This document shows positions 9,182 through 18,044 of a DNA stretch of 64,000 nt, piece by piece (position 1 is the stretch's first letter; every line of letters starts with the position of its first letter). The notes beneath the pieces were generated by a model. That model was not told the origin of the DNA. It did no database searches and saw only the letters and a list, made by a program, of their open reading frames with translations. The DNA is from Oscillospiraceae bacterium (GTDB lineage: Bacteria; Bacillota; Clostridia; Oscillospirales; Oscillospiraceae): the NCBI GenBank assembly GCA_009784725.1, contig WQXS01000007.1:21177-85176 (forward strand). The letters are read 5' to 3'. Made by a program: the position numbers and the translations under genes.

Positions 9182-10473
9182 CAAAAAACGTAAAAGTAAT
9201 CGGTGCAGGTCTTGCCGGATGCGAAGCTGCATGGCAGCTTGCAGAAAAAGGCATCAGCGTCGAACTTTTTGAAATGAAGCCTCAAAAACAAACTCCTGCT
9301 CATAAATCCGGTTATTACGCAGAGCTTGTCTGTTCAAATTCTCTAAGAAGCAATGACCTGACAAATGCAGCGGGATTATTAAAGGAAGAGATGCGAAGAC
9401 TCGGGGGTCTAATCATCAAATGTGCCGATGAAACAAAAATTCCGGCAGGCGGCGCACTTGCAGTTGATAGGGAAAGCTTCGCAAAAGCAATTACTGAAAG
9501 CATCAGCTCCCACCCGTTAATAAAAGTTATAACCGGTGAAGTCACCGATATCCCTGACGGCAGAGTTATTTTTGCCACAGGACCACTCACCTCCGACAGT
9601 CTCACCGAAAAAATTACAGGTCTTTTACCCGATAAAAGCATGCTGAGCTTTTACGATTGTGCTGCTCCCATAGTGACACTGGAAAGCATTGATATAAATA
9701 ATGCATTTTATGCATCAAGATATGACAGGGGTCAGGCGGATTATATTAATTGCCCTTTAAGCAAAGAGGAATACCTTGAATTTCATAATTCATTAGTAAG
9801 CGCGAAATGCGCCGACATTCACGGCTTTGAAGAAAAACTCATTTTTGAAGGCTGTATTCCCATAGAGGTTATGGCAAAACGAGGCGAAGACACAATTCGC
9901 TTCGGCCCCTTAAAACCTGTCGGTCTCAGTGATCCGAAAACCGGAAAGGAACCCTATGCGGTTGTTCAGCTCCGCAAGGATAATAAAGAGGGTACACTAT
10001 ATAACCTTGTAGGATTTCAGACACATTTAAAATTCCCGGAGCAAAAAAGGGTTTTCGGGATTATTCCCGCACTAAAGAATGCCGACTTTGTACGTTACGG
10101 TGTAATGCACCGGAATACATACTTGGATTCTCCAAGACTTCTCGACAGATATTACCGCATGAAGGATAATAACCGGATAAGTTTTGCAGGACAGATTACC
10201 GGTGTGGAAGGGTATATCGAATCAGCGGCATCCGGATTATTATGCGGTCTGGAAACAGCACATGAATTATTGGAGCAAAAACCGGTTGATTTTTCAGAAG
10301 AAACTGCCATCGGTGCTCTTGCGTTATATATTTCGGAAAGAGCCGTTTCAAGCTTCCGCCCAATGAATATAAATTTCGGGATTATTAAACCGCTTGACAT
10401 GAAAATAAAAGGAAAAAAAGAAAAAAATCTTGCAATATCGGAAAGGTCACTTAAGCAAATCGGCAGCACATAA
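9178..10473 (+). CDS. trmFO: Methylenetetrahydrofolate-tRNA (uracil-5-)-methyltransferase TrmFO
   Basis: A 431-residue FAD- and folate-dependent enzyme that makes ribothymidine at position 54 in the T-loop of tRNA. The N-terminal dinucleotide-binding motif is VIGAGLAGCEAAWQLAEKGI. The diagnostic segments HKSGYYAELVCSNSLRSNDLTNAAGLLKEEM (partly) and MHRNTYLDSP are present, as is the C-terminal GQITGVEGYIESAASGL. The ATG overlaps the topA stop. In Bacillus-like genomes a xerC homologue follows this gene; here plsX follows instead, and the only Xer-type gene in the window is at 47.6 kb. Confidence 0.96.
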   Translation: MTKNVKVIGAGLAGCEAAWQLAEKGISVELFEMKPQKQTPAHKSGYYAELVCSNSLRSNDLTNAAGLLKEEMRRLGGLIIKCADETKIPAGGALAVDRESFAKAITESISSHPLIKVITGEVTDIPDGRVIFATGPLTSDSLTEKITGLLPDKSMLSFYDCAAPIVTLESIDINNAFYASRYDRGQADYINCPLSKEEYLEFHNSLVSAKCADIHGFEEKLIFEGCIPIEVMAKRGEDTIRFGPLKPVGLSDPKTGKEPYAVVQLRKDNKEGTLYNLVGFQTHLKFPEQKRVFGIIPALKNADFVRYGVMHRNTYLDSPRLLDRYYRMKDNNRISFAGQITGVEGYIESAASGLLCGLETAHELLEQKPVDFSEETAIGALALYISERAVSSFRPMNINFGIIKPLDMKIKGKKEKNLAISERSLKQIGST

Positions 10474-10485
10474 GGAGATTTTAAA

Positions 10486-11514
10486 GTGAAAATTATTGTT
10501 GATGCAATGGGCGGAGATAACGCCCCTGACGAAATCGTTCTCGGAGCGGTAAAGGCAGTTAATGAAAATAATGTAGATATAACTCTTGTCGGTAAGGGCG
10601 AAGATATCTTGAGGGTATTTGAGCGGCATGATATAAAAGAGCTGCCGCCCGGTATCGAAATCGTTAATGCCTCCGAAATCATATCACCCGAAGAAGATCC
10701 GGCAACAGCAATCCGTATAAAAAAAGATTCATCACTTTCCGTAGGTCTGACACTTCTTCGAGACGGACGTGGTGATGCTTTTGTTTCAGCGGGAAGCACA
10801 GGCGCACTGCTTTCGGGTGCGACACTTATTGTCAAGCGTGTACGCGGAATAAGACGTGCTGCACTTGCACCCTTTATTCCGAATACAACAAACGGATTTA
10901 TACTCATTGATTGCGGTGCAAATGCGGAATGCACACCTGAGTATCTCCTGCAGTTTGCTTATATGGGGTCTTTTTACAGCGAGGATGTCCTGAAAATAAA
11001 TAAACCGAGAGTTGGGCTGTTAAATAACGGTTCTGAAAGCACTAAAGGAACATCATTACAACATGAAACTTATAAACTTCTCCAAAACTCCGATTTGAAT
11101 TTTATAGGGAATGTTGAAGCCAAGGATGCAATGTCGGGAGCATGCGATGTACTTGTATGCGACGGTTTTACGGGAAATATACTTCTCAAGGCAATTGAAG
11201 GCACAGCATCACTTATAATGTCGGAGCTTAAAAATGTATTTTACTCAAATGCATTAACCAAGCTTTCGGCACTTTTTATTAAAAGCAAGCTTACGGGTCT
11301 TAAAAATAAAATGAATCCGGACACTGTCGGAGGAACTGCACTTCTTGGAATATCCAAGCCCGTTATTAAAGCACACGGGTCATCAAAGGCGGATGCAATT
11401 CAAAATGCCGTTAAGCAAGCAATCAGAGAAGCGAACTGCGGTATCGCAAAACGTTTCGAGGATAATATCGAAGCAATGAAAGTTTCTGTTGACAAAAATG
11501 TTGCTGAACTTTAG
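10486..11514 (+). CDS. plsX: Phosphate acyltransferase PlsX
   Basis: A 342-residue peripheral membrane enzyme that converts acyl-ACP to acyl-phosphate, the first step of phospholipid synthesis in most Gram-positives. The start VDAMGGDNAPDEIV is a family hallmark, as are SAGSTGALLSGA, DCGANAEC and GFTGNILLKAIEG. It uses a GTG start at 10486 behind a strong AAGGAGA at 10472-10478. The usual fab genes and acpP that lie between plsX and rnc in many Firmicutes are absent here. Confidence 0.95.
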   Translation: MKIIVDAMGGDNAPDEIVLGAVKAVNENNVDITLVGKGEDILRVFERHDIKELPPGIEIVNASEIISPEEDPATAIRIKKDSSLSVGLTLLRDGRGDAFVSAGSTGALLSGATLIVKRVRGIRRAALAPFIPNTTNGFILIDCGANAECTPEYLLQFAYMGSFYSEDVLKINKPRVGLLNNGSESTKGTSLQHETYKLLQNSDLNFIGNVEAKDAMSGACDVLVCDGFTGNILLKAIEGTASLIMSELKNVFYSNALTKLSALFIKSKLTGLKNKMNPDTVGGTALLGISKPVIKAHGSSKADAIQNAVKQAIREANCGIAKRFEDNIEAMKVSVDKNVAEL

Positions 11515-11552
11515 AATTTTACACTAACAGAAAGCAAATTAATTTAACCGTG

Positions 11553-11572
11553 AAATATCCAAACGGATATTT
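11553..11572. repeat. 8-bp perfect hairpin between plsX and rnc
   Basis: AAATATCC (11553-11560) and GGATATTT (11565-11572) form a perfect stem around AAAC. No T run follows, so this is not a convincing terminator. It may be a processing or stability element in the rnc leader. RNase III often autoregulates by cutting its own leader, but this short AT-rich stem is weak evidence for that. Confidence 0.4.
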
Positions 11573-11598
11573 GCTCCCGGTTCTTCGGAGAAATGTGA

Positions 11599-12291
11599 AT
11601 GGATGAGCTGTTAATTAGTAAATTGCAAGACAAAATTGAGTATACCTTCAATGATACGGCTCTGCTCATAAAATCCATGACACACAGCTCTTATGCAAAT
11701 GAAAAAATAAGAAAAAACAACGATAGCAACGAGAGACTTGAGTTTCTCGGAGATTCCTTACTCGGCATGACAGTTGCTATTTTGATTTTCAGTATCGAAC
11801 CGCAGCTATCGGAGGGTCAAATGACAAAGCTCAGAGCAGAGCTTGTTTGTGAAAGAAGCCTTGCAGAGATTGCCTCGGAGCTTGATTTGGGTTCCTTTCT
11901 TCTTCTCGGCAAGGGAGAAAAAAACGGGGGAGGACAGAGTCGTCCTTCAATTCTTTCGGATGCATTCGAGGCATTAATCGGTGCTATTTACTTAGACGGC
12001 GGTTTTGAACCTGTTGAAAAACTTATAGCAAAACATTTTACGGAGAAAGCAAACAATCCTGTTAAGATTTTCAAGGATTACAAAACTCAGCTTCAAGAGG
12101 TTATTCAAGCAGAACAAGGTCAAAAACTTTCATATATTATAAAGGATGAAACCGGACCTGACCATGATAAGTCCTTTGAGGTGGAAGTAAAAACCGGTGA
12201 CAAAATTATCGGCACAGGAATGGGGAAGAGTAAAAAGCTCGCAGAGCAGGAAGCTGCAAAAGCCGCTCTCGATGCAATAAAATCCGAGTAA
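11599..12291 (+). CDS. rnc: Ribonuclease III
   Basis: A 230-residue double-strand-specific endoribonuclease for rRNA processing. The catalytic signature NERLEFLGDSLLG is present near residue 45, with the second acidic site in DAFEALIGAIYLDGG near 120. The C-terminal double-stranded RNA-binding domain (about 155-228) includes DYKTQLQEVIQ and GKSKKLAEQEAAKAAL. GGAGAAA precedes the ATG. In Firmicutes rnc is normally followed by smc and ftsY; here those genes lie 22.5 kb further on, beyond the carbohydrate island. No obvious promoter lies between rnc and the next gene (45 bases), so island transcription may partly read through from here. Confidence 0.96.
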   Translation: MDELLISKLQDKIEYTFNDTALLIKSMTHSSYANEKIRKNNDSNERLEFLGDSLLGMTVAILIFSIEPQLSEGQMTKLRAELVCERSLAEIASELDLGSFLLLGKGEKNGGGQSRPSILSDAFEALIGAIYLDGGFEPVEKLIAKHFTEKANNPVKIFKDYKTQLQEVIQAEQGQKLSYIIKDETGPDHDKSFEVEVKTGDKIIGTGMGKSKKLAEQEAAKAALDAIKSE

Positions 12292-12336
12292 AATATTAAA
12301 TCAAAATAAATAATTATTGTTGAAAGGGAAAATAAT

Positions 12337-14733
12337 ATGCAATACGGACATTTCGATCTTGAAAAAAGAGAATACGTTATTACAAACCCTGCAACCCCTG
12401 CCGCATGGGCAAACTATCTTGGTTCACCCGAGTACGGAGCAATAATATCAAATAACGCCGGCGGATACAGCTTTGTAAAGTCCGGCGCAAAAGGGCGTAT
12501 AAGCCGCTACCGTTTTAACTCTGTCACTGCAGACCAGCCGGGCAGATATATTTACCTTCGCGATTTGGATGATAATGATTTCTGGTCTGCATCATGGATG
12601 CCGGTCGGAAAACCGCAGGATTTATATAAGTCCGAATGCCGTCACGGCACAGCATATACTGTCATCACATCAGAGTATAAGGATATAAGTACAGAAACAT
12701 TATACTTTGTACCTCTTGATTCAACGCATGAGGTTTGGAAAATTTGTGTTAAAAACACAGGTACCAAACCAAGAAAACTGGCAGTAACCGGATATGTCGA
12801 GTTTACAAACGATGCTTATTATGAGCAGGACCAGGTTAATCTGCAATACACCCTTTTCATAAGCCGCACATATTTTAAAGATAATTATATACTTCAAAGA
12901 GTTAACGATAATTTTGAAGACCCGAATAAGGAACGGTTCTTTGCCGTAACCGGAGCTCCGGTCACATCATATTGCGGCGACAGGGACAAGTTTGTCGGCA
13001 ATTACCGCAGCTACGGAAATCCTGCCGGCATATCGGACGGCTTAAAAAACGACCTTAACTATTGCGGAAATTCCTGCGGTGCGCTGCAAAGTGATATCGA
13101 GCTTGCTCCCGGTGAATCAAAAGAACTTATTTTCCTGCTCGGAAAAAAACCCGAAGCGGAAGCTGCCGCTCTTATTAAACAATATGAAAAAGCAAATCGT
13201 GTTGATGAAGAGTTAAAGGAAATAAAAAACTACTGGCACGGTAAGCTTGACAATCTGCAGGTAAAAACCCCGGATGATAAGTTTAATAATACTGTCAATG
13301 TATGGAACGCATACCAGTGCTTTATAACATTTATATGGTCACGGGCGGCATCCTTCCAATACTGCGGTCTTCGAAACGGCTTCGGTTACAGAGATACCGT
13401 TCAGGATATACAGGGAATTATCCATCTTGCACCCGAAATGGCAAGAAAGCAAATAGAATTTATGCTCTCTGCACAGGTATCAAACGGAGCAGGACTGCCG
13501 CTAGTTAAATACAATCATAACGCAGGTTTTGAGGATACTCCGGATGATGATTCATATGTAAAAGAAACAGACCATCCGAGCTACCGTGCAGACGATGCAT
13601 TATGGCTCTTCCCGACAGTGAAAAAATATATTGATGAAACAGGTGAGCTTTCCTTCCTCGATTATGAAATAGTCTTTGCCGATGTTAACGAAAAAGCATC
13701 GGTCTATGAGCATTTAAAACGTGCGATTCAGTTTTCGCTTGATAATCTCGGCCCGCACGGGATGCCCGCAGGACTTCATGCAGACTGGAACGACTGTCTT
13801 CGTCTGGGTAAAATGGGTGAGTCCACATTTGTACTGTTTCAGTTTATATATGCTCTTCGTATATTAAGAGATTATGCGGAGCTAAAAAACGATTCAAAAT
13901 ACATCGAATGGCTTGATAAAACTCATGCCGGCATTTGCGAAAAAACCGAGAAGCTTTGTTGGGACGGCGACAGATGGATACGCGGCTTTACCGAAAGCGG
14001 AATTACAATCGGCAAAAAAGGAGACCCCGAAGCTTCCATGTGGCTTAATCCTCAATCATGGGGAGTTATCTCAGGTATTTCATTTGATAAAAAAGATGAA
14101 AACAGGGGAGAAGTTACGATGGATTCGGTTTACCGTGAGCTTAACACACCAAACGGTACAATGCTGATGTATCCTGCATATAAGCACCATGCATTTGACG
14201 GTGCGCTTGCAAGAGTATTTAATAAAGGCGTAAAAGAAAATGCCGGAATATTCTGTCATTCACAGGGCTGGGCAATTTTAGCCGAAGCGCTTCTCGGTCG
14301 AGGTGACAGAGCATATCTGTATCTGCGTGAAATGGCACCTGCGTATATGAACGAGGATGCAGACACACGTGTAATGGAGCCTTATGCACATGCTCAGACA
14401 ATCGAAGCAAAGGACAGCCCGTTTGCGGGAAGAGCTCATGTACACTGGCTGACGGGAGCCGCAACAACAGTTATGGTCGCAATGGTGGAAGGAATTCTCG
14501 GACTACGTCCTTCACCCGATGGCATAACAATAAACCCGTCCATCTCAAGCGACTGGAAAAACTGGAGCATGACAAAAACCTTCAGAGACAAAAAACTGAA
14601 CATAACAGTCAACAATCCAAACGGAAACCAAAGCGGCGTAAAATCAACAACAGTAAACGGACAAAAGCTGGAAAGCAATTTCATACCCGTCGGGATTCTA
14701 AAGGATGTAAACGAAATCCAAATTGAAATGTAG
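12337..14733 (+). CDS. GH94 disaccharide phosphorylase, ChbP/cellobionate-phosphorylase-like
   Basis: A 798-residue cytoplasmic inverting phosphorylase of family GH94, which cleaves a beta-linked disaccharide with phosphate to give a sugar 1-phosphate and so saves ATP. The N-terminal beta-sandwich begins YGHFDLEKREYVITNPATPAAWANYLG. The catalytic (alpha/alpha)6 barrel carries the proposed general acid D483 in HADWNDCL. From memory of the family, the N-terminal region (NNAGGYSF, RYIYLRD, CGAL segment) looks closer to N,N'-diacetylchitobiose phosphorylase or cellobionic acid phosphorylase than to cellobiose phosphorylase; the clear cellobiose enzyme is the paralogue at 30.6 kb. The specificity is therefore open. 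No signal peptide is present. GAAAGGG precedes the ATG, and it is the first gene of the island. Confidence 0.83.
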   Translation: MQYGHFDLEKREYVITNPATPAAWANYLGSPEYGAIISNNAGGYSFVKSGAKGRISRYRFNSVTADQPGRYIYLRDLDDNDFWSASWMPVGKPQDLYKSECRHGTAYTVITSEYKDISTETLYFVPLDSTHEVWKICVKNTGTKPRKLAVTGYVEFTNDAYYEQDQVNLQYTLFISRTYFKDNYILQRVNDNFEDPNKERFFAVTGAPVTSYCGDRDKFVGNYRSYGNPAGISDGLKNDLNYCGNSCGALQSDIELAPGESKELIFLLGKKPEAEAAALIKQYEKANRVDEELKEIKNYWHGKLDNLQVKTPDDKFNNTVNVWNAYQCFITFIWSRAASFQYCGLRNGFGYRDTVQDIQGIIHLAPEMARKQIEFMLSAQVSNGAGLPLVKYNHNAGFEDTPDDDSYVKETDHPSYRADDALWLFPTVKKYIDETGELSFLDYEIVFADVNEKASVYEHLKRAIQFSLDNLGPHGMPAGLHADWNDCLRLGKMGESTFVLFQFIYALRILRDYAELKNDSKYIEWLDKTHAGICEKTEKLCWDGDRWIRGFTESGITIGKKGDPEASMWLNPQSWGVISGISFDKKDENRGEVTMDSVYRELNTPNGTMLMYPAYKHHAFDGALARVFNKGVKENAGIFCHSQGWAILAEALLGRGDRAYLYLREMAPAYMNEDADTRVMEPYAHAQTIEAKDSPFAGRAHVHWLTGAATTVMVAMVEGILGLRPSPDGITINPSISSDWKNWSMTKTFRDKKLNITVNNPNGNQSGVKSTTVNGQKLESNFIPVGILKDVNEIQIEM

Positions 14734-14751
14734 TAAAAGGAATTTGTATAA

Positions 14752-17700
14752 ATGCCGAATGTTACTTTATTAAATGATGGTTGGAGTTTTACTCTTGGCG
14801 GCGGTGAGGTCAACCCTGTCACAATTCCCCATGACTGGCTTATTGGGGATGCACATAATTTTTATACAAGCGGAGTCGGTGAGTATTCGCGAAAGCTGGA
14901 TTTAAGCGGTATTAAGCCCGGTCAGCTTGTGTTTCTGCGTTTTGACGGTGTTTATATGGATTCGGAGCTTTTTGTCAACGGACAAAAGGCAGGTGAATGG
15001 AAATACGGATATACAACCTTTGAGTTTGAAATAACCGGATATATCAGCGCAGATGCAATAAACGACATCCGCCTTGTTGTAAATTTTGACGGTCAGAGTG
15101 CACGCTGGTATACGGGAGCGGGGATTTACCGCGATGTTCATCTTATAATCAGAAATGCCAACCATTTTGTTTCCGACGGGATTTATATCACAACAGCATT
15201 AACGGACGGAAAGTGGACATGGGAAGCTGATGCAGAGGTTGTCACGGATGGCAGAGCTTATGAAGTTACACATACATTAATTAATCCCGATACTGAAATA
15301 AAGCCATGGGATATTAATGATTCGAGCTTATATACAGTCCGCTCGGATTTAACGGTAGATGGTAAAATTGAAGATACGGTAGAAACAAGAATCGGCTTTA
15401 GGGATGTTAAGTTTACAACTGACAAAGGTTTATTTGTAAACGGTAATTATGTTAAAATTAAAGGCGTCTGCCTGCATCATGATTTAGGCTCACTCGGAGC
15501 TGCTTTTTCAAAGGATGCGGCAAGGCGTCAGCTCACTATAATGCGTGAAATGGGAGTTAATGCTGTCCGCACTGCTCATAATCCGCCCGCTTCAAAGTTT
15601 ATGGAGCTTTGTGATGAAATGGGATTTCTTGTCATGAGCGAGCTGACCGATATTTGGGTGCGTCAAAAAACTCCGGGTGATTACTCACGCTTTTTTGACG
15701 ACTGGGTTGAAAAAGATGCCGCATCCTGGATTCGAAGAGACAGAAATTGCCCGAGTGTTATATTGTGGAGTGTAGGAAATGAAATCCATGATACGCACAT
15801 CGACCCCGAAGGAGCGGACAAAACACTGCGAAGACTGCTTGACCTTGTCAAAAAACACGACCCAAAGGGACATGCACCTGCAACCCTTTGCTCAAATTAT
15901 ATGACATGGGATAATACCCAAAGCTTTGTAGACCTGTTTAAAATAATCGGTTACAACTATAATGAAAATCTTTATGAGCCGCATCATAAAGCAAACCCGG
16001 ACTGGATAATTTACGGCGGAGAAACATTATCCACACTTCAAAGCAGGGATGTTTATCATTTCCCGCTTTCACAAAATACTCTCGGAGATGATGACCTTCA
16101 ATGCTCGGCACTCGGCAACAGTACAACAAGCTGGGGTGCGGAGAGTGTTCTTGCATGCATTCATGATGATTTTAATGCCGGATTTTCACTCGGGCAGTTT
16201 TTATGGTCGGGTATAGATTATCTTGGAGAACCAACTCCGTATCAGACCAAAAGCTGCTATTTCGGCCAAACAGATACAGCAGGTTTTAAAAAGGATACAT
16301 ACTATATTTTTAAAGCCGCATGGACAGATTATAAGGAAGACCCGTTTGTCCACATATTCCCTTATTGGGATTTTTCACCCGGACAGGATATTGATATCAG
16401 AGTTTGTTCAAATGCACCGGCTGTTGCGCTGTTTCTGGATGATAAACAAATCGGAAAAACCGATATAAAAGGAAAATGGGTCGCAGATTGGCAATTGCAA
16501 TATAAACCGGGTATTTTACGGGCGGAAGCATATGACGAAAACGGAAATATTGTTGCAAAAACAATTCGTTCTTCATTTGGTGATGCAAAAAGTTTTGCTG
16601 CAAATCCGGAAAATTACGGTGAGTTGGATTTTTGGACAATTACAGCAAACGACGAAAACGGCAAACCTGTTGAAAATGCAAACAATCGTGTCCGTATCTC
16701 TGTGGAAAACGGTGAGCTGCTTGCACTTGATAACGGGGACTCAACGGATTTTGAATCATTTAAATCTGATAACAAGAAACTTTTTAACGGTAAGCTGCTT
16801 GCAATAACACGCCGCACGGGAGCAGATAGAACACGGTTAAAAGTTCAAAATGATGACAGTGATATTCCTGTACGCAAGGTCGAGCTTTGTTTGATTAATA
16901 AAGATGATACAGGTTATGAAATAGCTGCAAAAATATATCCCGGAAATTCAACATATGACGATATAAACTGGCGCCTTACCGATGTCGGAGGGGTTGACAG
17001 CAGACTTGGTGAGCTTATTGTTGCCGATGACCGCAAAAGCGTTAAAATCATTCCGAAGGGAGACGGTATTTGTTATGTCCGTGCCTTACCGTATAACGGC
17101 GGAAACCACGCTGCATTTATAAGCAAATACAAGCTTGAGCTTTCAGGCTTCGGAGATTCGTATATCAGCCCGTACTCTTTTGTATCCGCAACGCTTTATA
17201 CACAATGTAATGTAAAACCAAGAGCAGGGAACCTACGCGGAATTTCAACCCTTGCCGATAAGGATACACATATCGGCTTTACAGATTTAAACTTCGGAAG
17301 CTTCGGCTCCGATGAAATAAAAATGTGGCTCTTCCCGATGAATCAGGATCCGTTTGATTTTGAAATATGGGACGGATTGCCGCAAAATAACGGCAAAAAA
17401 ATCAGCACCCTGCATTATGACAAAGGGAGCATCTGGGGAGAATATATCGAAGCAACCTTTAAACTGCCGCAGCGAATAAGCGGAATAAGCACAGTCTGCT
17501 TCGTTTTTGACAGAAAGGTTCATGTAAAAGGATTTGAATTTACTCCTCCCGATAAAGCCTTTTCAAAACTGCATGCTGCAGAAAATGACGGTATTTACGG
17601 TGATGCTTTTAAAATCAACGGAAAATCCGTTGAAGGAATAGGTAACAACGTTTCCATCATTTTCGATGATATGGACTTTGGAATTAATGGAGCAGGGTCA

Positions 17701-17919
17701 TTAAAGCTCGCATCACGCTCAAAGCTTTCAGAAAATTCGATACGCATAGATTTTACAGGCGATAAAGAAACGACAACCGAAATGATTACCGTTTCAGGAA
17801 ACAAAGATTATTCGGAAAATGAGTTCAAGTTATCATCACTGAAATATGGAAAAAACAAGGTTACCCTTGTCTTTTTACCGGGATGCGACATTGACATAGA
17901 ATGGATAATTTTCGAATAA
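14752..17919 (+). CDS. GH2 glycoside hydrolase, probable beta-galactosidase
   Basis: A 1055-residue family 2 enzyme without a signal peptide, so probably cytoplasmic. It has the sugar-binding jelly roll (about 1-140, ending RWYTGAGIYRDVHL), an immunoglobulin-like domain (about 145-225), and a TIM barrel from about 230. Catalytic residues can be placed at E344 (WSVGNEIHD, acid/base) and E424 (YGGETLSTLQSR, nucleophile). A long C-terminal region follows, with a further beta-sandwich and a final module (about 950-1055) resembling CBM6/35-like domains. The sequence fits beta-galactosidase best but beta-glucuronidase or other GH2 activities cannot be excluded. With the GH31 and GH5 neighbours, removal of galactose from xyloglucan side chains is a reasonable inference. 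AAGGAA precedes the ATG. Confidence 0.82.
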   Translation: MPNVTLLNDGWSFTLGGGEVNPVTIPHDWLIGDAHNFYTSGVGEYSRKLDLSGIKPGQLVFLRFDGVYMDSELFVNGQKAGEWKYGYTTFEFEITGYISADAINDIRLVVNFDGQSARWYTGAGIYRDVHLIIRNANHFVSDGIYITTALTDGKWTWEADAEVVTDGRAYEVTHTLINPDTEIKPWDINDSSLYTVRSDLTVDGKIEDTVETRIGFRDVKFTTDKGLFVNGNYVKIKGVCLHHDLGSLGAAFSKDAARRQLTIMREMGVNAVRTAHNPPASKFMELCDEMGFLVMSELTDIWVRQKTPGDYSRFFDDWVEKDAASWIRRDRNCPSVILWSVGNEIHDTHIDPEGADKTLRRLLDLVKKHDPKGHAPATLCSNYMTWDNTQSFVDLFKIIGYNYNENLYEPHHKANPDWIIYGGETLSTLQSRDVYHFPLSQNTLGDDDLQCSALGNSTTSWGAESVLACIHDDFNAGFSLGQFLWSGIDYLGEPTPYQTKSCYFGQTDTAGFKKDTYYIFKAAWTDYKEDPFVHIFPYWDFSPGQDIDIRVCSNAPAVALFLDDKQIGKTDIKGKWVADWQLQYKPGILRAEAYDENGNIVAKTIRSSFGDAKSFAANPENYGELDFWTITANDENGKPVENANNRVRISVENGELLALDNGDSTDFESFKSDNKKLFNGKLLAITRRTGADRTRLKVQNDDSDIPVRKVELCLINKDDTGYEIAAKIYPGNSTYDDINWRLTDVGGVDSRLGELIVADDRKSVKIIPKGDGICYVRALPYNGGNHAAFISKYKLELSGFGDSYISPYSFVSATLYTQCNVKPRAGNLRGISTLADKDTHIGFTDLNFGSFGSDEIKMWLFPMNQDPFDFEIWDGLPQNNGKKISTLHYDKGSIWGEYIEATFKLPQRISGISTVCFVFDRKVHVKGFEFTPPDKAFSKLHAAENDGIYGDAFKINGKSVEGIGNNVSIIFDDMDFGINGAGSLKLASRSKLSENSIRIDFTGDKETTTEMITVSGNKDYSENEFKLSSLKYGKNKVTLVFLPGCDIDIEWIIFE

Positions 17920-17940
17920 AATAAAAGCAAGACAGACCGT

Positions 17941-18021
17941 AAGAGGTGCTTTAGACCGGTTTTTACGAAGTGTAGGGCGACAAGACCCGTTCCGAGTAAA
18001 AAGCGGGATGAAGCACCTCTT
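17941..18021. repeat. 81-base imperfect palindrome between convergent GH2 and GH31
   Basis: Outer arms AAGAGGTGCTT (17941-17951) and AAGCACCTCTT (18011-18021) pair perfectly over 11 bp. After a 4x4 internal loop, inner arms CCGGTTTTTAC (17956-17966) and GTAAAAAGCGG (17996-18006) pair with one mismatch. The apical loop contains GTAGGGCGACAAGACCC, itself a small GGG/CCC hairpin. There is no T run on either strand. It may be a bidirectional terminator or a small dispersed palindromic element; it lies in the only space between two convergent genes. Confidence 0.65.
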
Positions 18022-18044
18022 GCGGGATGGCTGTATGTAATGCT

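Noticed and set aside
8946..9303. Several reading frames opposite and beside the topA C-terminal region
   Set aside because: They arise from the A-rich, Lys-coding tail of topA read in other frames; none has a ribosome binding site or family resemblance.
10152..10934. A 260-codon open frame on the minus strand across trmFO and plsX
   Set aside because: It spans two well-recognised genes and their junction, is Ser/Ala/Pro-rich in the manner of antisense frames, and lacks any motif.
12292..12336. A promoter directly upstream of the first island gene
   Set aside because: The 45-base AT-rich gap has no convincing -35 and -10 pair.
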